Shown here one piece after another: positions 1 through 10,300 of a DNA stretch of 64,000 bases. The DNA comes from Musa acuminata AAA Group (taxonomy: Eukaryota; Streptophyta; Magnoliopsida; Zingiberales; Musaceae): assembly GCF_036884655.1 (NCBI RefSeq), contig NC_088340.1, positions 62,001 through 126,000 on the forward strand, read 5' to 3'. Every line of letters begins with the position of its first letter. Within the stretch, counting starts at the first letter, position 1. Made by a program: the position numbers and the translations under genes. The notes beneath the pieces are model-generated. The model was not told the DNA's origin, did not search any database, and worked only from the letters and a program-made list of their open reading frames with translations.

Positions 1-113
1 TCGCCGCGGGTTACCCGCCTTTAATAATCACCATCCAGGGTGGTTGCCATCAACTTTGCCTTCAGTCTTTCGTCCTGCGCCTCGGTTCCTTTCTTGCAAC
101 TCCGTCGTCCTCT

Positions 114-1135
114 TTGCTTCAATCCCTCGCCCCGAACCCCGGGCTTCTTTCTCGCAACTCTGAGATCGGGATGTCTCCATTTTTGTCTTCGTCTTCATTT
201 TCATCTTTGTCTTCGTTTTCATCCCCATCTCCCTCTCCTTCTCCTTCTCCCCATCCCAAGTGTTGCCAAACTCCTAGCGCTACTTGGTGGCTTTCATCTG
301 GGAGTGTCGGGGGGGCTGGGATCGAGCTGTCCCGGCCCCTCTTTCTGGCTTGCTTTCGCTTGGGCAGGGGACAAGGCGGGTATTACTTGACCGACCACAG
401 CGGTTTCAAGATCGGTGGTGCGCCCTCCAACAATAAAGGTTGGAAGAGGTGTTTCTTCTATATTAGTTGTGATTAGGAGTGGGGCTTCAACACCGGGTGA
501 GCTTTTCGGACCATCGATAACACCCCCCCGTCGCTCTCTGATGGGGACACAATAGTCATGGATTGTTTGAGGAGTATCATGTTCTCTTCTTCGGCAATTA
601 AGGAGATGACCGAGGAGTGGATGGTCGAAGCGAAGTTGAGCCCTGCCACCGGGGGTATGGCCATTCGCATATGATGGCTCGTTCGCTCATCCCAAACCAT
701 CTGACCACTGCTTATTTTTGTAGAAATGGTGGACCTGCGATCGATGAAGAGGATGGCCAGCTCCAAGGCCGTCGAGCCCCCGTCTCGAGATGGGGAGGGC
801 TCCGGAGGCGGGGTTGTCCCGTTGGAGGGCACGCCAAAGAGGGCACCAGCATCACCGGTATCATAGCGCTCTCTTAAGAAGACGAAGACGGTGGTTCGAA
901 AGACGCCCGTGATCCGGGCCACCCACTCAAGCGCCTCCCTAGAATCACCCGGGGCCACTGCCCAGGAGGAGGGCTCAAGGAGTGTGAAGGGGAAAGGGTC
1001 GGCCGAGTCGTCCGACAACGACCCTTCCAAGAGAGCACGTCTATTCCTAGGCCAAGGGTGGGTAGTACCAAGCCCAGCACATGGCCGATCTTCTGGCCAG
1101 GGAGCCGGGGTCCCCTACGTTGCTCGGCGGCTGAC
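114..1135 (+). pseudogene. Antisense extra ORF of the Tat element, N-terminal part
   Basis: Plus-strand reading runs opposite to gag-pol. The segment containing GYYLTDHSGFKI and GGAPSNNKGWK (about 375-470) resembles the N-terminal region of a protein family I recognise from Tat-like elements of monocots. After a stop near 474 the same type of sequence continues to about 654. A candidate 69-nt intron (655-723, GT...AG) joins in frame to a segment beginning EMVDLRSMKRM that runs to the gypsy insertion at 1136. A TAG interrupts the frame near 870. The C-terminal part lies beyond the insertion at 6407-7187. Function is unknown; relation to plant mobile domain or 'putative plant transposon protein' families is possible but unproven. 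The first about 110 bases of the window are unassigned. Confidence 0.5.
176..258 (+). repeat. Pyrimidine-rich low-complexity tract
   Basis: Short TTC/TCT and CTCCTT units follow each other here. They produce proline/serine-rich or lysine/arginine-rich open frames on both strands that have no coding support of their own. Confidence 0.7.
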
Positions 1136-1529
1136 TGTTAGAACCCTTGCAGATTCTAAACTTGGGGTTGATCTTTTTAAGGGATCGGCCTCCTTGGAAC
1201 TCTATAGGGGTTCCTCCCTCCAAGTTGCTGCTCAAAGGCTACAGAAAAGATTCATCTATTGCTTATGAAAAGAGGAGGAATACATGACTATTTATAGGGC
1301 TTCTAAACCCTAACTCCTAATAGGACTCCTACTCAAAACTTCTACTTCTAACCAACTCCTAATATGACTCCTACTCAAGACTCATATTCCTTTACAACTC
1401 CTTATTCTTCTCTAAGAAACAACCTCCTAACCCTAGTCGGCCTCTTCACCTCTTTAATAGGGGTCGGCTTAGGTTGGTTTTACATGAATGTCCCTCTCAA
1501 TTAGGACTCTCCAAGCTAGAGTCCTAACA
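1136..1529 (-). repeat. 3' LTR of the small gypsy element
   Basis: 394 bp, TG...CA ended. It matches 6051-6401 but carries about 43 extra bases around 1317-1360, a partial duplication of an 'actcctaatatgactcctac' type unit. A TATA-like TATTTATA (TATAAATA on minus) is at 1289-1296. Confidence 0.9.
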
Positions 1530-1545
1530 GACCCGCCCTCTTCAA
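1530..1545 (-). other. Polypurine tract of the small gypsy element
   Basis: The complement reads GAAGAGGGCGGGTC directly before the 3' LTR, as expected for plus-strand priming. Confidence 0.7.
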
Positions 1546-1732
1546 ATCAGCCTTGTCCTCGAGGCTGATGATTCATGAATTCTGGAAATTTGATCTTCAA
1601 GTCATCATAGTTCTCCCAAGTGGCATCTTCTATTGGTAGGTTCGCCCACTGTATTAGCACTTCATTAGTGGGTCGTTGTCGTCGAGTCACGATCCATCGA
1701 TCAATAATGGCACTTGGCTGGGTCTGGAGTTC

Positions 1733-2077
1733 TCATTGGGTTGTCTTATTTGGTGGGTGACTTTGGGCTGTCTCCAAGCATCTATTTACAACTTTCATCT
1801 GGCCATCGGTTTGTGGGTGATATGTCGTACTCCTTTTCAATTTAATACCCTGCATATGGAATAACTTTGTCCAAACTCTGCTTATGAAGATGCAAGTAGA
1901 ATTTATCACAAGCATAATGCATCCCTTATAATGTAATTCTTTTGAGTCCCAATTGTAATGAGCCATAGAGCTTGGTGCTTCCTCCAATTTTTTTATGATC
2001 TTACTGGTCTCCGAATCTTCTTGCCATTCCATCTTAATATCCTCAAGGAAGTCACTAGTTGAAAGTGAAATGGCCAA
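1733..2077 (-). pseudogene. Integrase remnant of the small gypsy element, core partly deleted
   Basis: The frame starts with the linker after RNase H (FLEDIKMEWQ), runs through the segment before the zinc finger (HYNWDSKELHYKG), then jumps to the end of the catalytic core (STTYHPQTDGQMKVVNR). The HHCC finger and the first catalytic aspartates are absent, so a deletion of much of the core is seen directly. TDGQMKVVNR normally reads TDGQTEVVNR: the catalytic glutamate position is K. This cannot encode a working integrase. Confidence 0.75.
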
Positions 2078-2175
2078 AAATTTAGCTTGCTTAGGTAGCC
2101 GTAAAAGCGTATCTGCAACAATATTCTCTTTCCCCTTTTTGTAAGTTATTTCATAATCATATCCAAGAACCTTTG

Positions 2176-3206
2176 TTACCCATTTTGCTGAACGGGGGAA
2201 GATATCTTCTGCTCCAAGAGATATTTTAGGCTTTTATGGTCGGTCTTGATTTGAAAGCATCGCTTGATCAAGTACGATCTCCACCTCGTTGCTGCATGCA
2301 CAATGGCGAGCATCTCCTTATCATATGTTAACATGTTTTGATAGGGGGGAGACAATGCCTTGCTAATGTATGTGAGTGATCGACCATCTTGCATGAGAAC
2401 GTCTCCCATTCTGTCTCCAGATGCATCGGCCTCAATGATGAAGGGTCGGTTGAAATATGGTAGCGCTAGCAACAGCGTCGTCGTTATAGTTGCCTTAAGT
2501 TTGTCGAAGGTAGTGGAGGCTCTGTCCAACCATTGGAAGACATCTTTTTCCAATAAGTAAGTGGTGCATTGATCTTTCCATAGTTTTTCATGAACTTACG
2601 GTAGTAGCCTGTTAAACCCAGAAAGTCATGTAGAAATTTTATGTTCGTCGAGGTAGGCCAGTTTTGCATTGCTTCAATTTTGAAGGGGTCCACCGTCACA
2701 CCTTCCTCTGATATGATATGCCCAAGATATTCCACCTTTTGTTGAAGAAAGTAAAAATTCGTAGTGGTCGTTGTGTGTTCGAAAGGCGGTTTTCGATATG
2801 ACTTCTTCGTACACTCGTATTTGATAATACCCGGATCAAAGGTCCAGCTTTATGAAGATTTGTGCTCCCTTTCATCTAACAATTCATCTACTACTGGAAT
2901 AGGGTATTTATCTTTGATGGTTATGCCATTGAGAGCTCGGTAATCAACGCATATTCGTCATGTTCCGTCCTTCTTGCGTACAAGTAGCACCGGTGAAGAG
3001 TAGAGGTTGCAACTTGGCCGAATAACTCCTGTTTCGAGCATCTCTTTTACAATCCTTTCTATTTCATCCTTCTGGAGATGTAGATATTGATATGGCTGAG
3101 TATTTGCTGGAGGTTTGCCTGAAAGAATCATTATATAATGATTATGCCGACGGGTAAGAGGTAGGTTGTGTGATTCGTCAAATATATCTGAAAATTTAGC
3201 AAGCAA
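2176..3206 (-). pseudogene. RT-RNase H remnant of the small gypsy element
   Basis: Three overlapping minus-strand frames: 2958-3206 is the RT N-terminus (ending SSPVLLVRKKDGT), 2484-2735 is the RT thumb and connection (YLGHIISEEGV, FLGLTGYYRKF), and 2176-2553 is RNase H (IIEADASGD, DHKSLKYLLEQ). The stretch between 2735 and 2958 continues the RT palm start but lacks the part with the catalytic aspartate pair that should precede YLGHII. The loss is an internal deletion, not only a frameshift. Confidence 0.8.
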
Positions 3207-3408
3207 AGGAAGTAGGTTTAGATCTTCAAATTCTATTGGCTCTCCCTTAGTTTGCTACTCAAGTTGTACTAAAAAGCCGCTGTATGCTTTATGCAAAACC
3301 TTCTCCATTTGTTGTGTGCAAATCGTCGTTACGTCGCCCCCATGTTTTCCCGTGCAGTATCACCTGTTTCTCCTTACTGTAAAATTTCATAATTAGTTGC
3401 ATAAAATT

Positions 3409-4158
3409 TCAAGAAACATCACCTAATGTCATCAACCATTTAATTTTGAGCATGGCCTCATGATCATCAAGAGGGAGGAGGAAGAAATATGCAATTAGCT
3501 CTTGGTCCTGCAGCAACAGTTTCACTCGCAGACGCCTACGATCATACTTCAAAATCCGTCCGTCGGTGACCTTAATGTCAAATCTGCTGCAATCCTCGAT
3601 AGGTGAGGCCATCTGGATAGTAACTTTACTGTTTAGAAAGTTATTAGTACTGCTCGTGTCAATGAGAATAGTGATCGGTTGTTTTTTGAGAAAGCCTCCA
3701 ACTTTCATCGTTTGCGAGTTTGAGTAGCTGGCTAGTGCATGTACCGTAACTTCAGTCGGTTGTGGCTCTTCTTCTGCATCTTCTTCTTCATGTTCAAGGC
3801 TCTCTTCTGGATGTTCAATGACCTCTTCTTCTATTGGTTTAATCATAAGAAGTCTCCCTTTACTATAGCAATGCTCACGGCTCCACGGCTCGTCACAATG
3901 CCAACATAACCCCTTCGTATATCGCTCCCGAAGCTCTTCTCTTATTAACCTCTTTGGTGTAGGGACTTGGTCGATAGTAGGAGGGGCTGAGGGCTTCAAT
4001 ATTACTAGTTGAGGAGTGACCCTAGTCCTTCGAGCTTCATGGTTCAATTGCTCTTCTTGATGTCGTGCGAAAGAGATAGCTGCCATAAGCGTATATGGTT
4101 GTCGCGCTTTAACTTCTCCTCGGATCTCTAGCTTCAAGCCCTCAATGAAGGTCCTCAA
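3409..4158 (-). pseudogene. Gag/protease of the small gypsy element
   Basis: A 249-codon open frame: gag C-terminal part, a retroviral-type zinc knuckle (CWHCDEPWSREHC, spacing altered because the usual H-x-C is now H-C), an acidic linker, then an aspartic protease beginning ITILIDTSSTNNFL. Chromovirus proteases read LIDSGSTHNF here; the second and third active-site residues are T and S, so the protease is probably dead. The gag start is further upstream, near 4670, where frames are broken. Confidence 0.75.
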
Positions 4159-4679
4159 TAGCTGTTTTTGAGACCAATCATGAGTTTGATTAGATAACCT
4201 TTCAAACCTAGTTTGGTACTCCTGAATGGTGGAGGTTTGTCGGATCTTTGCTAGTTGTCCGTCAATATTCTCGTAATCGGTTGGTCTGAAGCGTATCAGC
4301 AGTCCTTCTTTGAATTGTCGTCATGAAAGGACTCCATAAGTATGTTCAAACCAGTCAAACTACTGTATAGCATCCCCTTCAAGATGTATAGCTGTAATTT
4401 TCACCATAGATGCATCCGCGGTTTTATGGTACCGAAAATATCGCTCTGCGCGCGAGATCCAACCAATCGGGTCTCCTTCTTCCCATCTAGGGAAGTCCCC
4501 TCTCATGCATGGATAGTTGGGGTCGGTCATAGAGCTTCCCTCTCTTGGAAGTCATATCTTCGGGCTTGGTATGATTAGGTAAAGCTCTCTCCTTGTTGTG
4601 ATTTCTTCGGGCTTAGTGGTCGGTCCAATCTGAGTTCGGTAAAGAGCGTCTGAATCTTATCCTCCATTCACACCTCGAA

Positions 4680-6036
4680 GGCTTTGAATTTAGCATTGAT
4701 TACCTCCTCAGATGCCATAGTATATGCCACCAAATCTGTGATGTTAAGATCTCTCTTTTGTTGTTGGGTTAAATGCATGTATTGGTTGAGAGAGGTGATG
4801 GTCGAAAGGGTTAGTGGATTGGTGGATGTAGGCTACGGTTTAGGCTTGTTTTGTGGCTATTTTGGGTGCAGCTTGAGAGTATGGTTTGGTGGAGTTTTAG
4901 GGCTGTGGATGAAAGTTTTGGATCTGTGGTAGATGGTAGCAAAGGTTTGATGGAAATCAGTGGAAGTTGCAGCAAGTATGTGCTGTCTTGTAAGAGTAGA
5001 ATTGTCGTCGAAGAAACAATGGTTTCTCGATGTTATTTCCACCAAAAACTTGATAGAATTAGGAGAGAATTGATAGGAAAATCACAGTTTATATGATAGC
5101 AAGGATGTCTAATTTAATCAAGAAAATTTCGGCAGTATAACAGCAAGGAAATTGGTGCAAGTTGCGATTGCAGAATTCTCGTCGAAAAATTTCAGTGGTC
5201 TACGATGAAAATTTGCAGCAACACAAAATCGTTTTTAGAGATAAATTCCTTAATAGATCAATTTTAAATGGAAGCCAAGGTGATCTATGAAGTGTATAAG
5301 AAATTTCATTCAAAAAAGATTGCAAATAGATGGGTTAAGGCAACAATATGCGGCTGAAATTTTCTGTAGTATAAATTTTCAAGTGTATCAGATTGGACGT
5401 AAAAGATCAGTAGTTTATACTGAGATTTTTTCGATAAAACCAAAGGAAAATCTACTGTTAGAAAGTGTCAAATCTATCATAAAAATTTCGTAGAGATTTG
5501 GATAGAAAAAACATAGTATCAAGATCAAACAAACAGTACTATGCGGCTGAAATTTTACAATGCAGATTTTTAAGTATAGTAGATTAGACGTAAAAGATCA
5601 ATGGTTTATATTGAGAATTTTTTGACAAAACTAAAGGGAAATCTGCTGTTAGGAAGTGTCAAATATGTCATAAAAATTTTGTAGAAATTTGGATAGAAAA
5701 AATACAGTAGCAAGATCAAACAGACAGTGCTATGCGGTTGGAATTCTGCAATGTATCTTTCGTCGTAGAGATGAAAACTTTGTGACGAAAAGTTTATGCA
5801 GCAATATAGGAATAATTTTTTTGGGATTTTTGAATAAGGATAACTAAATTGCAGCAGTAGTAAGTTAGAAAACTAGAACCTGTTGCAATTCACGGGGAGA
5901 TCAAAGGATGATCCGTGGTGGTGGAGATGATGACGGAATTTGGCGATGATCTTTTAAGCAATTATGGGAATTGCTTTGGACGGTTGTGGAGGGTTGATGG
6001 ATGGCTGTGGAAGGGCAGCGAGACGCCAAGAACGCT
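4680..6036 (-). other. Long untranslated leader of the small gypsy element
   Basis: About 1.35 kb of AT-rich DNA between the primer site and gag without protein similarity. It includes a tandem array (5347-5760) and otherwise nothing recognised. Confidence 0.6.
5347..5760 (+). repeat. About 192-bp tandem repeat in the gypsy leader
   Basis: The word TATGCGGCTGAAAT or a close variant recurs at 5347, 5540 and 5731, giving periods of 193 and 191 bp. Neighbouring words (GACGTAAAAGATCA, GAAAGTGTCAAAT) keep the same spacing. There are two diverged units and the start of a third. Confidence 0.85.
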
Positions 6037-6048
6037 GCTCTGATACCA
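6037..6048 (-). other. Primer binding site (initiator Met-tRNA type)
   Basis: The complement reads TGGTATCAGAGC two bases inside the 5' LTR. Confidence 0.85.
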
Positions 6049-6050
6049 GG

Positions 6051-6401
6051 TGTTAGAACCCTTGCAGATTCTAAACTTGGGGTTGATCTCTTTAGGGGAT
6101 CGGCCTCTTTGGAACTCTATAGGGGTCCCTCCCTCCAAGTTGCTGCTCAAAGGCTGCAGAAAAGATTCATCTATTGCTTATGAAAGAGGAGGAATACATG
6201 ACTATTTATAGGACTTCTAAACCCTAACTCCTAATATGACTCCTACTCAAGACTCATATTCCTTTACAACTCCTTATTCTTCTCTAAGAAACAACCTCCT
6301 AACCCTAGCCGGCCTCTTCACCTCTTTAATAGGGGTCGACTTAGGTAGGTTTTATATGAATGTCCCTCTCAATTAGGACTCTCCAAGCTAGAGTCCTAAC
6401 A
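6051..6401 (-). repeat. 5' LTR of the small gypsy element
   Basis: 351 bp, TGTTAG...CTAACA. The promoter-like TATAAATA on the minus strand is at 6203-6210. It lacks the 43-bp extra block seen in the other LTR. Confidence 0.9.
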
Positions 6402-6406
6402 CCGAC

Positions 6407-7187
6407 TCTCAAGGCCGACAGTCATCTCTAAGGCGATGGGCTAACTGCCCAGGAGTTCGTCCGAGGGGCGCTGCACCCAGCCTGGCCAAGGACCTCTATA
6501 GCTCCACCTCTGAAGTGCTGGTAGAGCGGGCGGCCAAGTCGCTCGTCTAGGTAAGTAATGGCTTCCTTTTCCTACCCGATCCCCTCTTTCTTAGGAGCTG
6601 AGAGCGATCCTTATGCAGAGCCAGCACTACGGTATGGCGTTGATCGACTGGGTCCTCGACGTCGGGCGGGTGATCGGGAGCCAATTAGAGATTGATGCCG
6701 CCCTCTGGCTAGAGAACCTGAAGCTGCGAGCCAGGGGGGTCCAGAGGCCATTGCCGTGATCGAAGAGCGCACCACGGCACTGGGTGAGGAGGTGGCTCGT
6801 TTGAAGACCGAACTGGAAGAAAGCCGGTCACACATCTGTTTGCTGGATGACGAGCTGCTAACCCTCTCCTAGGATGTCAAGACCACCAGGTCGATGACCC
6901 GGGCTGCCGAGGAGGCCCTGGAGGAGGAGTGGCTGGGGTTGCCCAAAAGGGTCGAGGAGGCGGTCGTCGGGTATAAAGCGTCTGCCGGGTTCGAGTATGG
7001 CTTGGTGAGGTCGGGCCAGGTCACGTACGAGTATAGGTACCGGGTGGCCTGCGCTCGCTTCCGGGTGAAGTATCCAGACCTGGAGCTGTTGTCGGACCCG
7101 TTTGTCGACAACCCGGCGGATCAGGACGTCGACATGCCAGCAAACGTCCCCTTCGACGATGGGCCCGTGACTCTTCCCCTGAGCTAG
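6407..7187 (+). pseudogene. Antisense extra ORF of the Tat element, C-terminal part
   Basis: Continuation of the plus-strand gene at 114-1135 after the gypsy insertion. The reading includes a segment ending RAAKSLV, a stop, and a candidate 44-nt intron (6551-6594, GTAAGT...TTAG, short for a plant). Then comes MQSQHYGMALIDW, a coiled-coil-like stretch (RTTALGEEVARLKTELEES) with a stop, and a final open part from 6894 (SAGFEYGLVRSGQVTYEYRYRVACARF...) that terminates at 7185-7187. The closing motif FEYGLVRSGQVTYEY and the acidic tail are shared with Tat-associated ORFs I recognise from monocots. It converges tail to tail with pol. Function unknown. Confidence 0.6.
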
Positions 7188-7443
7188 GGGCTGCGCCCCC
7201 TCTCTTTTTGTTTTTTTGTTTTGGTTGGGCTTGGGGTCGTGCCGCCCGACCGCCATATGTACCTCCCTTATCATCAAGAAGCACTTTTATTTTGAAATTC
7301 TAACTTGCTCTTCTCCCCGACTGTGGGTGCACGGACCCCCTATATCTTTTCTACGTCCCGGCCAACCTCCTTTATGGGTAGAATTTCTTTAGGTTTGCCG
7401 CATTCCACGTTCTTGGCAAGGAACTTCCCTCCATAGTCTCGAG
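7188..7443. other. Spacer between convergent antisense ORF and Tat pol
   Basis: A T-rich run directly follows the antisense ORF stop; no coding signal is seen before the pol C-terminus. Confidence 0.5.
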
Positions 7444-8241
7444 TCAGTAGGTTCCCTCTTGGACCATGTCATAGACTCGATAGGGGCCTTCCCAGTTGGG
7501 TGCGAGCTTTCCCCTCGCTCGAGTCGGGTCGCTCACTTCTGCTCTTCGGAGGATGAGGTCCCTGACCTGGATCGGTCGTGGACGGACCCTTCGATTGTAT
7601 ATCCGAGCTACCACCTTCTTGTATGCCAAGGCGCGTAGATGTGCCCTGGCTCTCCTTTCCTCGAGGAGATCCAGGTTTGCCCGGAGTCCCTCCTCAGAGT
7701 CTCCTTGCTCATAATTGGAGGTGCGCAGGGTCGGGAATAACATCTCGGGCGGAAGGACCACCTCGGTCCTGAACGCCAGGCTAAATGGAGACTCTCCCGA
7801 GGCAGTTTTGGGAGACGTTCGCATTGCCCACAGGACGCTGAGAAGCTCGTCCACCCAGGCACCATGTGCGCCTGAGATTCTCCTCTTCAGGCCTTCCAGA
7901 ATTGCTCGGTTCATCACTTCAGTTTGGCCGTTGGTTTGGGGTTGTGCGACCGAGCTGAACTTCAACTAGATCTCATACGACTAGTAATAGGCCTTGAATT
8001 TAGTTTTGTTGAATTGAGTCCTGTTGTTGGCAATGATAGCCTTCGGGATCCCGAACCGGGTGATGATATTCTTCCATGTGAAGTTTTGGACTTGCCTCTC
8101 GGTAATGGAGGCTAAGGGTTCGGCTTCGACCCACTTTGTGAAATAGTCGACCCCGACTATGAGAAAGCGTCGCTGACCCGATGTTGGAGGGAAAGGCCCA
8201 AGGAGAATGAGCCCCCATTGGGCAAAGGGCCAGGCCACATC
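7444..8241 (-). pseudogene. Tat integrase core and C-terminus
   Basis: The minus strand encodes the integrase core (WPFAQWGL..LLGPFPP, GVDYFTKWVEAEP, WKNIITRFGIPKAI) and, after two in-frame stops near 7970-7985, the end of the core with the catalytic glutamate (QPQTNGQTEVMNRAI) and the C-terminal domain (GKLAPNWEGPYRV). The second catalytic aspartate is lost: IIANNRTQF replaces the family's IIxDNGxQF. The N-terminal zinc region is on the far side of the 20.7-kb insertion at 28978-29345. Confidence 0.85.
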
Positions 8242-9109
8242 TGCTAGTCATAGGTGCCCAACAAGCCAATCACGTGAGTGATGGCACGTGTGACTTGATA
8301 TAGAATATTTTTGCTTATTATATTTTGGCGTATATCACTTTATAACTATTGCATAAATGCATATATATATTGTGATGTCCTTGGATATGTGCAATGGGAA
8401 TCGGATCATGATGAGATCACGATAATGAGATCGATTCACCTTTAAATAAAAATCCTAAATAATCCCGGTCATAGGTTACTCGAGAGGGACATCGTGATAA
8501 CCGGACAGACTGGTGTGCTGTATACCCGTCCATATGATGGATGCAGTTGGTCTCATAGCTGCTCGTGTAGGGACACTAGGGATACAGTACAGGTGCTCAT
8601 TGGAGAATGAGTTCACTGATTGATCCGCTTACGAAATGCTGGATGGTTGATGATGCCTTATTGTCAAACAACGATTCCGTAGTCCTAGTGGTGTATCTGG
8701 TCCTTAGACTTTAGACACCAAGGATGTCCTGTATGAGTGCTCCACTCTTTGATACCAGACTTATAGGTTTGGCTGTCCCAGATCTAGTACAGCTGGTCAT
8801 TGGGAGTGGTAGTCGACCTTACGAGGGCTATTGAGTGTCGATAGAGGATCATCCACTCTCGGCGTCATGAGAGGAATATCCCATGTGTTCTTGCTCAAAC
8901 AAATCCCTGGCCAGGGTCATTCGGGTTGAGAGAGAAAGAGTTCTCCGGGAGAATCCGATTAGAGCGAGACTCGAGTAGAAACCGTATGTGTCTGACAGCA
9001 CCATGCTCGATATACGGTCTCTGGGATATTAGATGGATGAGGGACTATAGGTACACGGTAACTGAGGACAGACAGGTCCAATGGATTGGATTCCCCTGTA
9101 TCGTCTGGT

Positions 9110-9182
9110 GACTACGGCGTAATGGCCTAGTACGTCCGTAGTCGATGAGTCGAGTGAATTATTACAGAGATAATAATTCACT
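9110..9182. other. Paired stem-loops in the copia LTR
   Basis: 9110-9143 has 8-bp arms GACTACGG/CCGTAGTC. 9153-9182 has a perfect 12-bp stem AGTGAATTATTA/TAATAATTCACT with a six-base loop. Both recur in the other LTRs (near 16430-16490, 27165-27240, 28345-28425, 40775-40850). Confidence 0.8.
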
Positions 9183-9373
9183 AAGTTAGAAGGAGTTCTG
9201 ACAGGTATGACTCACGGCCAGCTCGATATTGGGCCTAGAGGGTCACACACATATGGTAGGCATTGCGATGAGTAGAGGTTCGGATATGAGATATCTGACG
9301 GAGCCCTTGTCTTATTGGATGCAGATCCAATACCCACTAGGGGAGGACCCATTAGGGTTTGACAGGGGACGTC

Positions 9374-9381
9374 TATAAATA
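9374..9381 (+). promoter_or_regulatory. TATA box of copia A 5' LTR
   Basis: TATAAATA about 360 bp before the LTR end. The same box is at 28612-28619 in the 3' LTR. Confidence 0.65.
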
Positions 9382-9735
9382 GGAGGGATTCAGAGCCTCA
9401 TAGGCTAGAGCCTTTGCTTGCCTTTCCTATTCTCCTCTCCCTCTCCACCTCAGAGCAGGCCTGGAGTTTTGAGGAGCGTCGTCGCAACCCTGCTGTGTGG
9501 ATCACCGCTAGAGAGGAGGATGCTTGACCTCCTTCATCCTCTCCTAAGGATCTGCAAGGAAACAGGGATATACGATCTCCCTAGGTAACACAATCTACTC
9601 TATACGCAGTTTTGAGTTTCGCGGATTTTGCGCACCAATCTTCGCACGACGACGAACATCTTTTTGGGAATCGGGGATTTTGTTTTCTTGTTCTTCCGCT
9701 GCGAATGTGATGTCGCCCCCAAGATTTCCCAACAG

Positions 9736-9751
9736 TGGTATCAGAGCCAGG
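9736..9751 (+). other. Primer binding site of copia A
   Basis: TGGTATCAGAGCCAGG one base after the 5' LTR; complementary to initiator Met-tRNA. Confidence 0.92.
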
Positions 9752-9859
9752 TTGTTCGTGTGAATGATTGGTTTTGAACTGCGTGTGTTGTGTTTAGGAA
9801 GAATTTTGACGTCAAAATCGTTGACGCAAAAACAGGGAAGGGCAGCAACAGTTGCTTCC

Positions 9860-10300
9860 CTCGATCTACGTACGTGCAGCGCAACCGAAGGTGGGCAGCA
9901 CAGGGGCTGCGTCTGCAGTAGGCTTGCGTCCGGTGGGGCTAGCAGCCCGCGGCAGAGGCGCCTGCGGCCGCTTCTCCTGCGGGGTGAGGCGCCGCAGAGC
10001 AGCGGCGCCTGCCGCCGCTGCTCCCGCGGGCGAAACCCCCCCCCCCCCCATAGTGGCGGCCGCCCGGCGAGACAGCACCGCCTGCGAGCGTTGCCCCGCC
10101 GGCAGAAACGCCCGCGGAGGCGGCGGCGCCCGCGGGGGCGCCCACCTGCAGCGGCAGCGCCGCCAACAGTCGTGCCGCCTGCAGGCGAGGGCAACGCCCT
10201 CGCCCCGCCGCACAGGCCGCCGCCTGCAGGCGAGGGCAGCGCCCTCGCCCCGTCGCACAGGCCGCCGCCAGCAGGGTGGCGGCAACGGCAACAGTAAGAG
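9860..10300 (+). other. Very GC-rich leader segment of copia A
   Basis: Dense CGCCG/GCGGC words produce long frames on both strands with alanine/arginine/proline composition and no domain. A 45-bp unit occurs twice (from 10179 and 10224); each copy holds a GCGAGGGC/GCCCTCGC hairpin. The counterpart in B is at about 26110-26480. Confidence 0.7.

Larger units (their letters stand above)
1136..6401 (-). mobile_element. Ty3/gypsy chromovirus-like element (possibly Reina clade), complete ends, defective interior
   Basis: Two direct repeats starting TGTTAGAACC and ending CCTAACA (1136-1529 and 6051-6401) enclose gypsy gag, RT, RNase H and integrase remnants on the minus strand. A Met-tRNA type primer site touches the right LTR and a purine tract touches the left one. 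Five flanking bases, ctgac (1131-1135) and ccgac (6402-6406), look like a target-site duplication with one change. Total length of 5.27 kb with about 0.35-0.39 kb LTRs is typical of small chromoviruses such as Reina; the clade name is inferred from size and protein flavour. RT and integrase both lack internal sections, so it needs proteins in trans or is dead. It interrupts the antisense ORF of the Tat host. Confidence 0.88.
8242..9734 (+). repeat. 5' LTR of copia A
   Basis: 1493 bp. It contains TATAAATA at 9374-9381 and two neighbouring stem-loops at 9110-9143 and 9153-9182. Small open frames in it recur in every LTR copy but show no known domain. Confidence 0.92.

Noticed and set aside
8926..9111. 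Small ORF MREKEFSGRIRLERDSSRN repeated in every copia LTR
   Set aside because: It recurs only because the LTR is repeated. It has no domain, and its end differs among copies (stop gained here).
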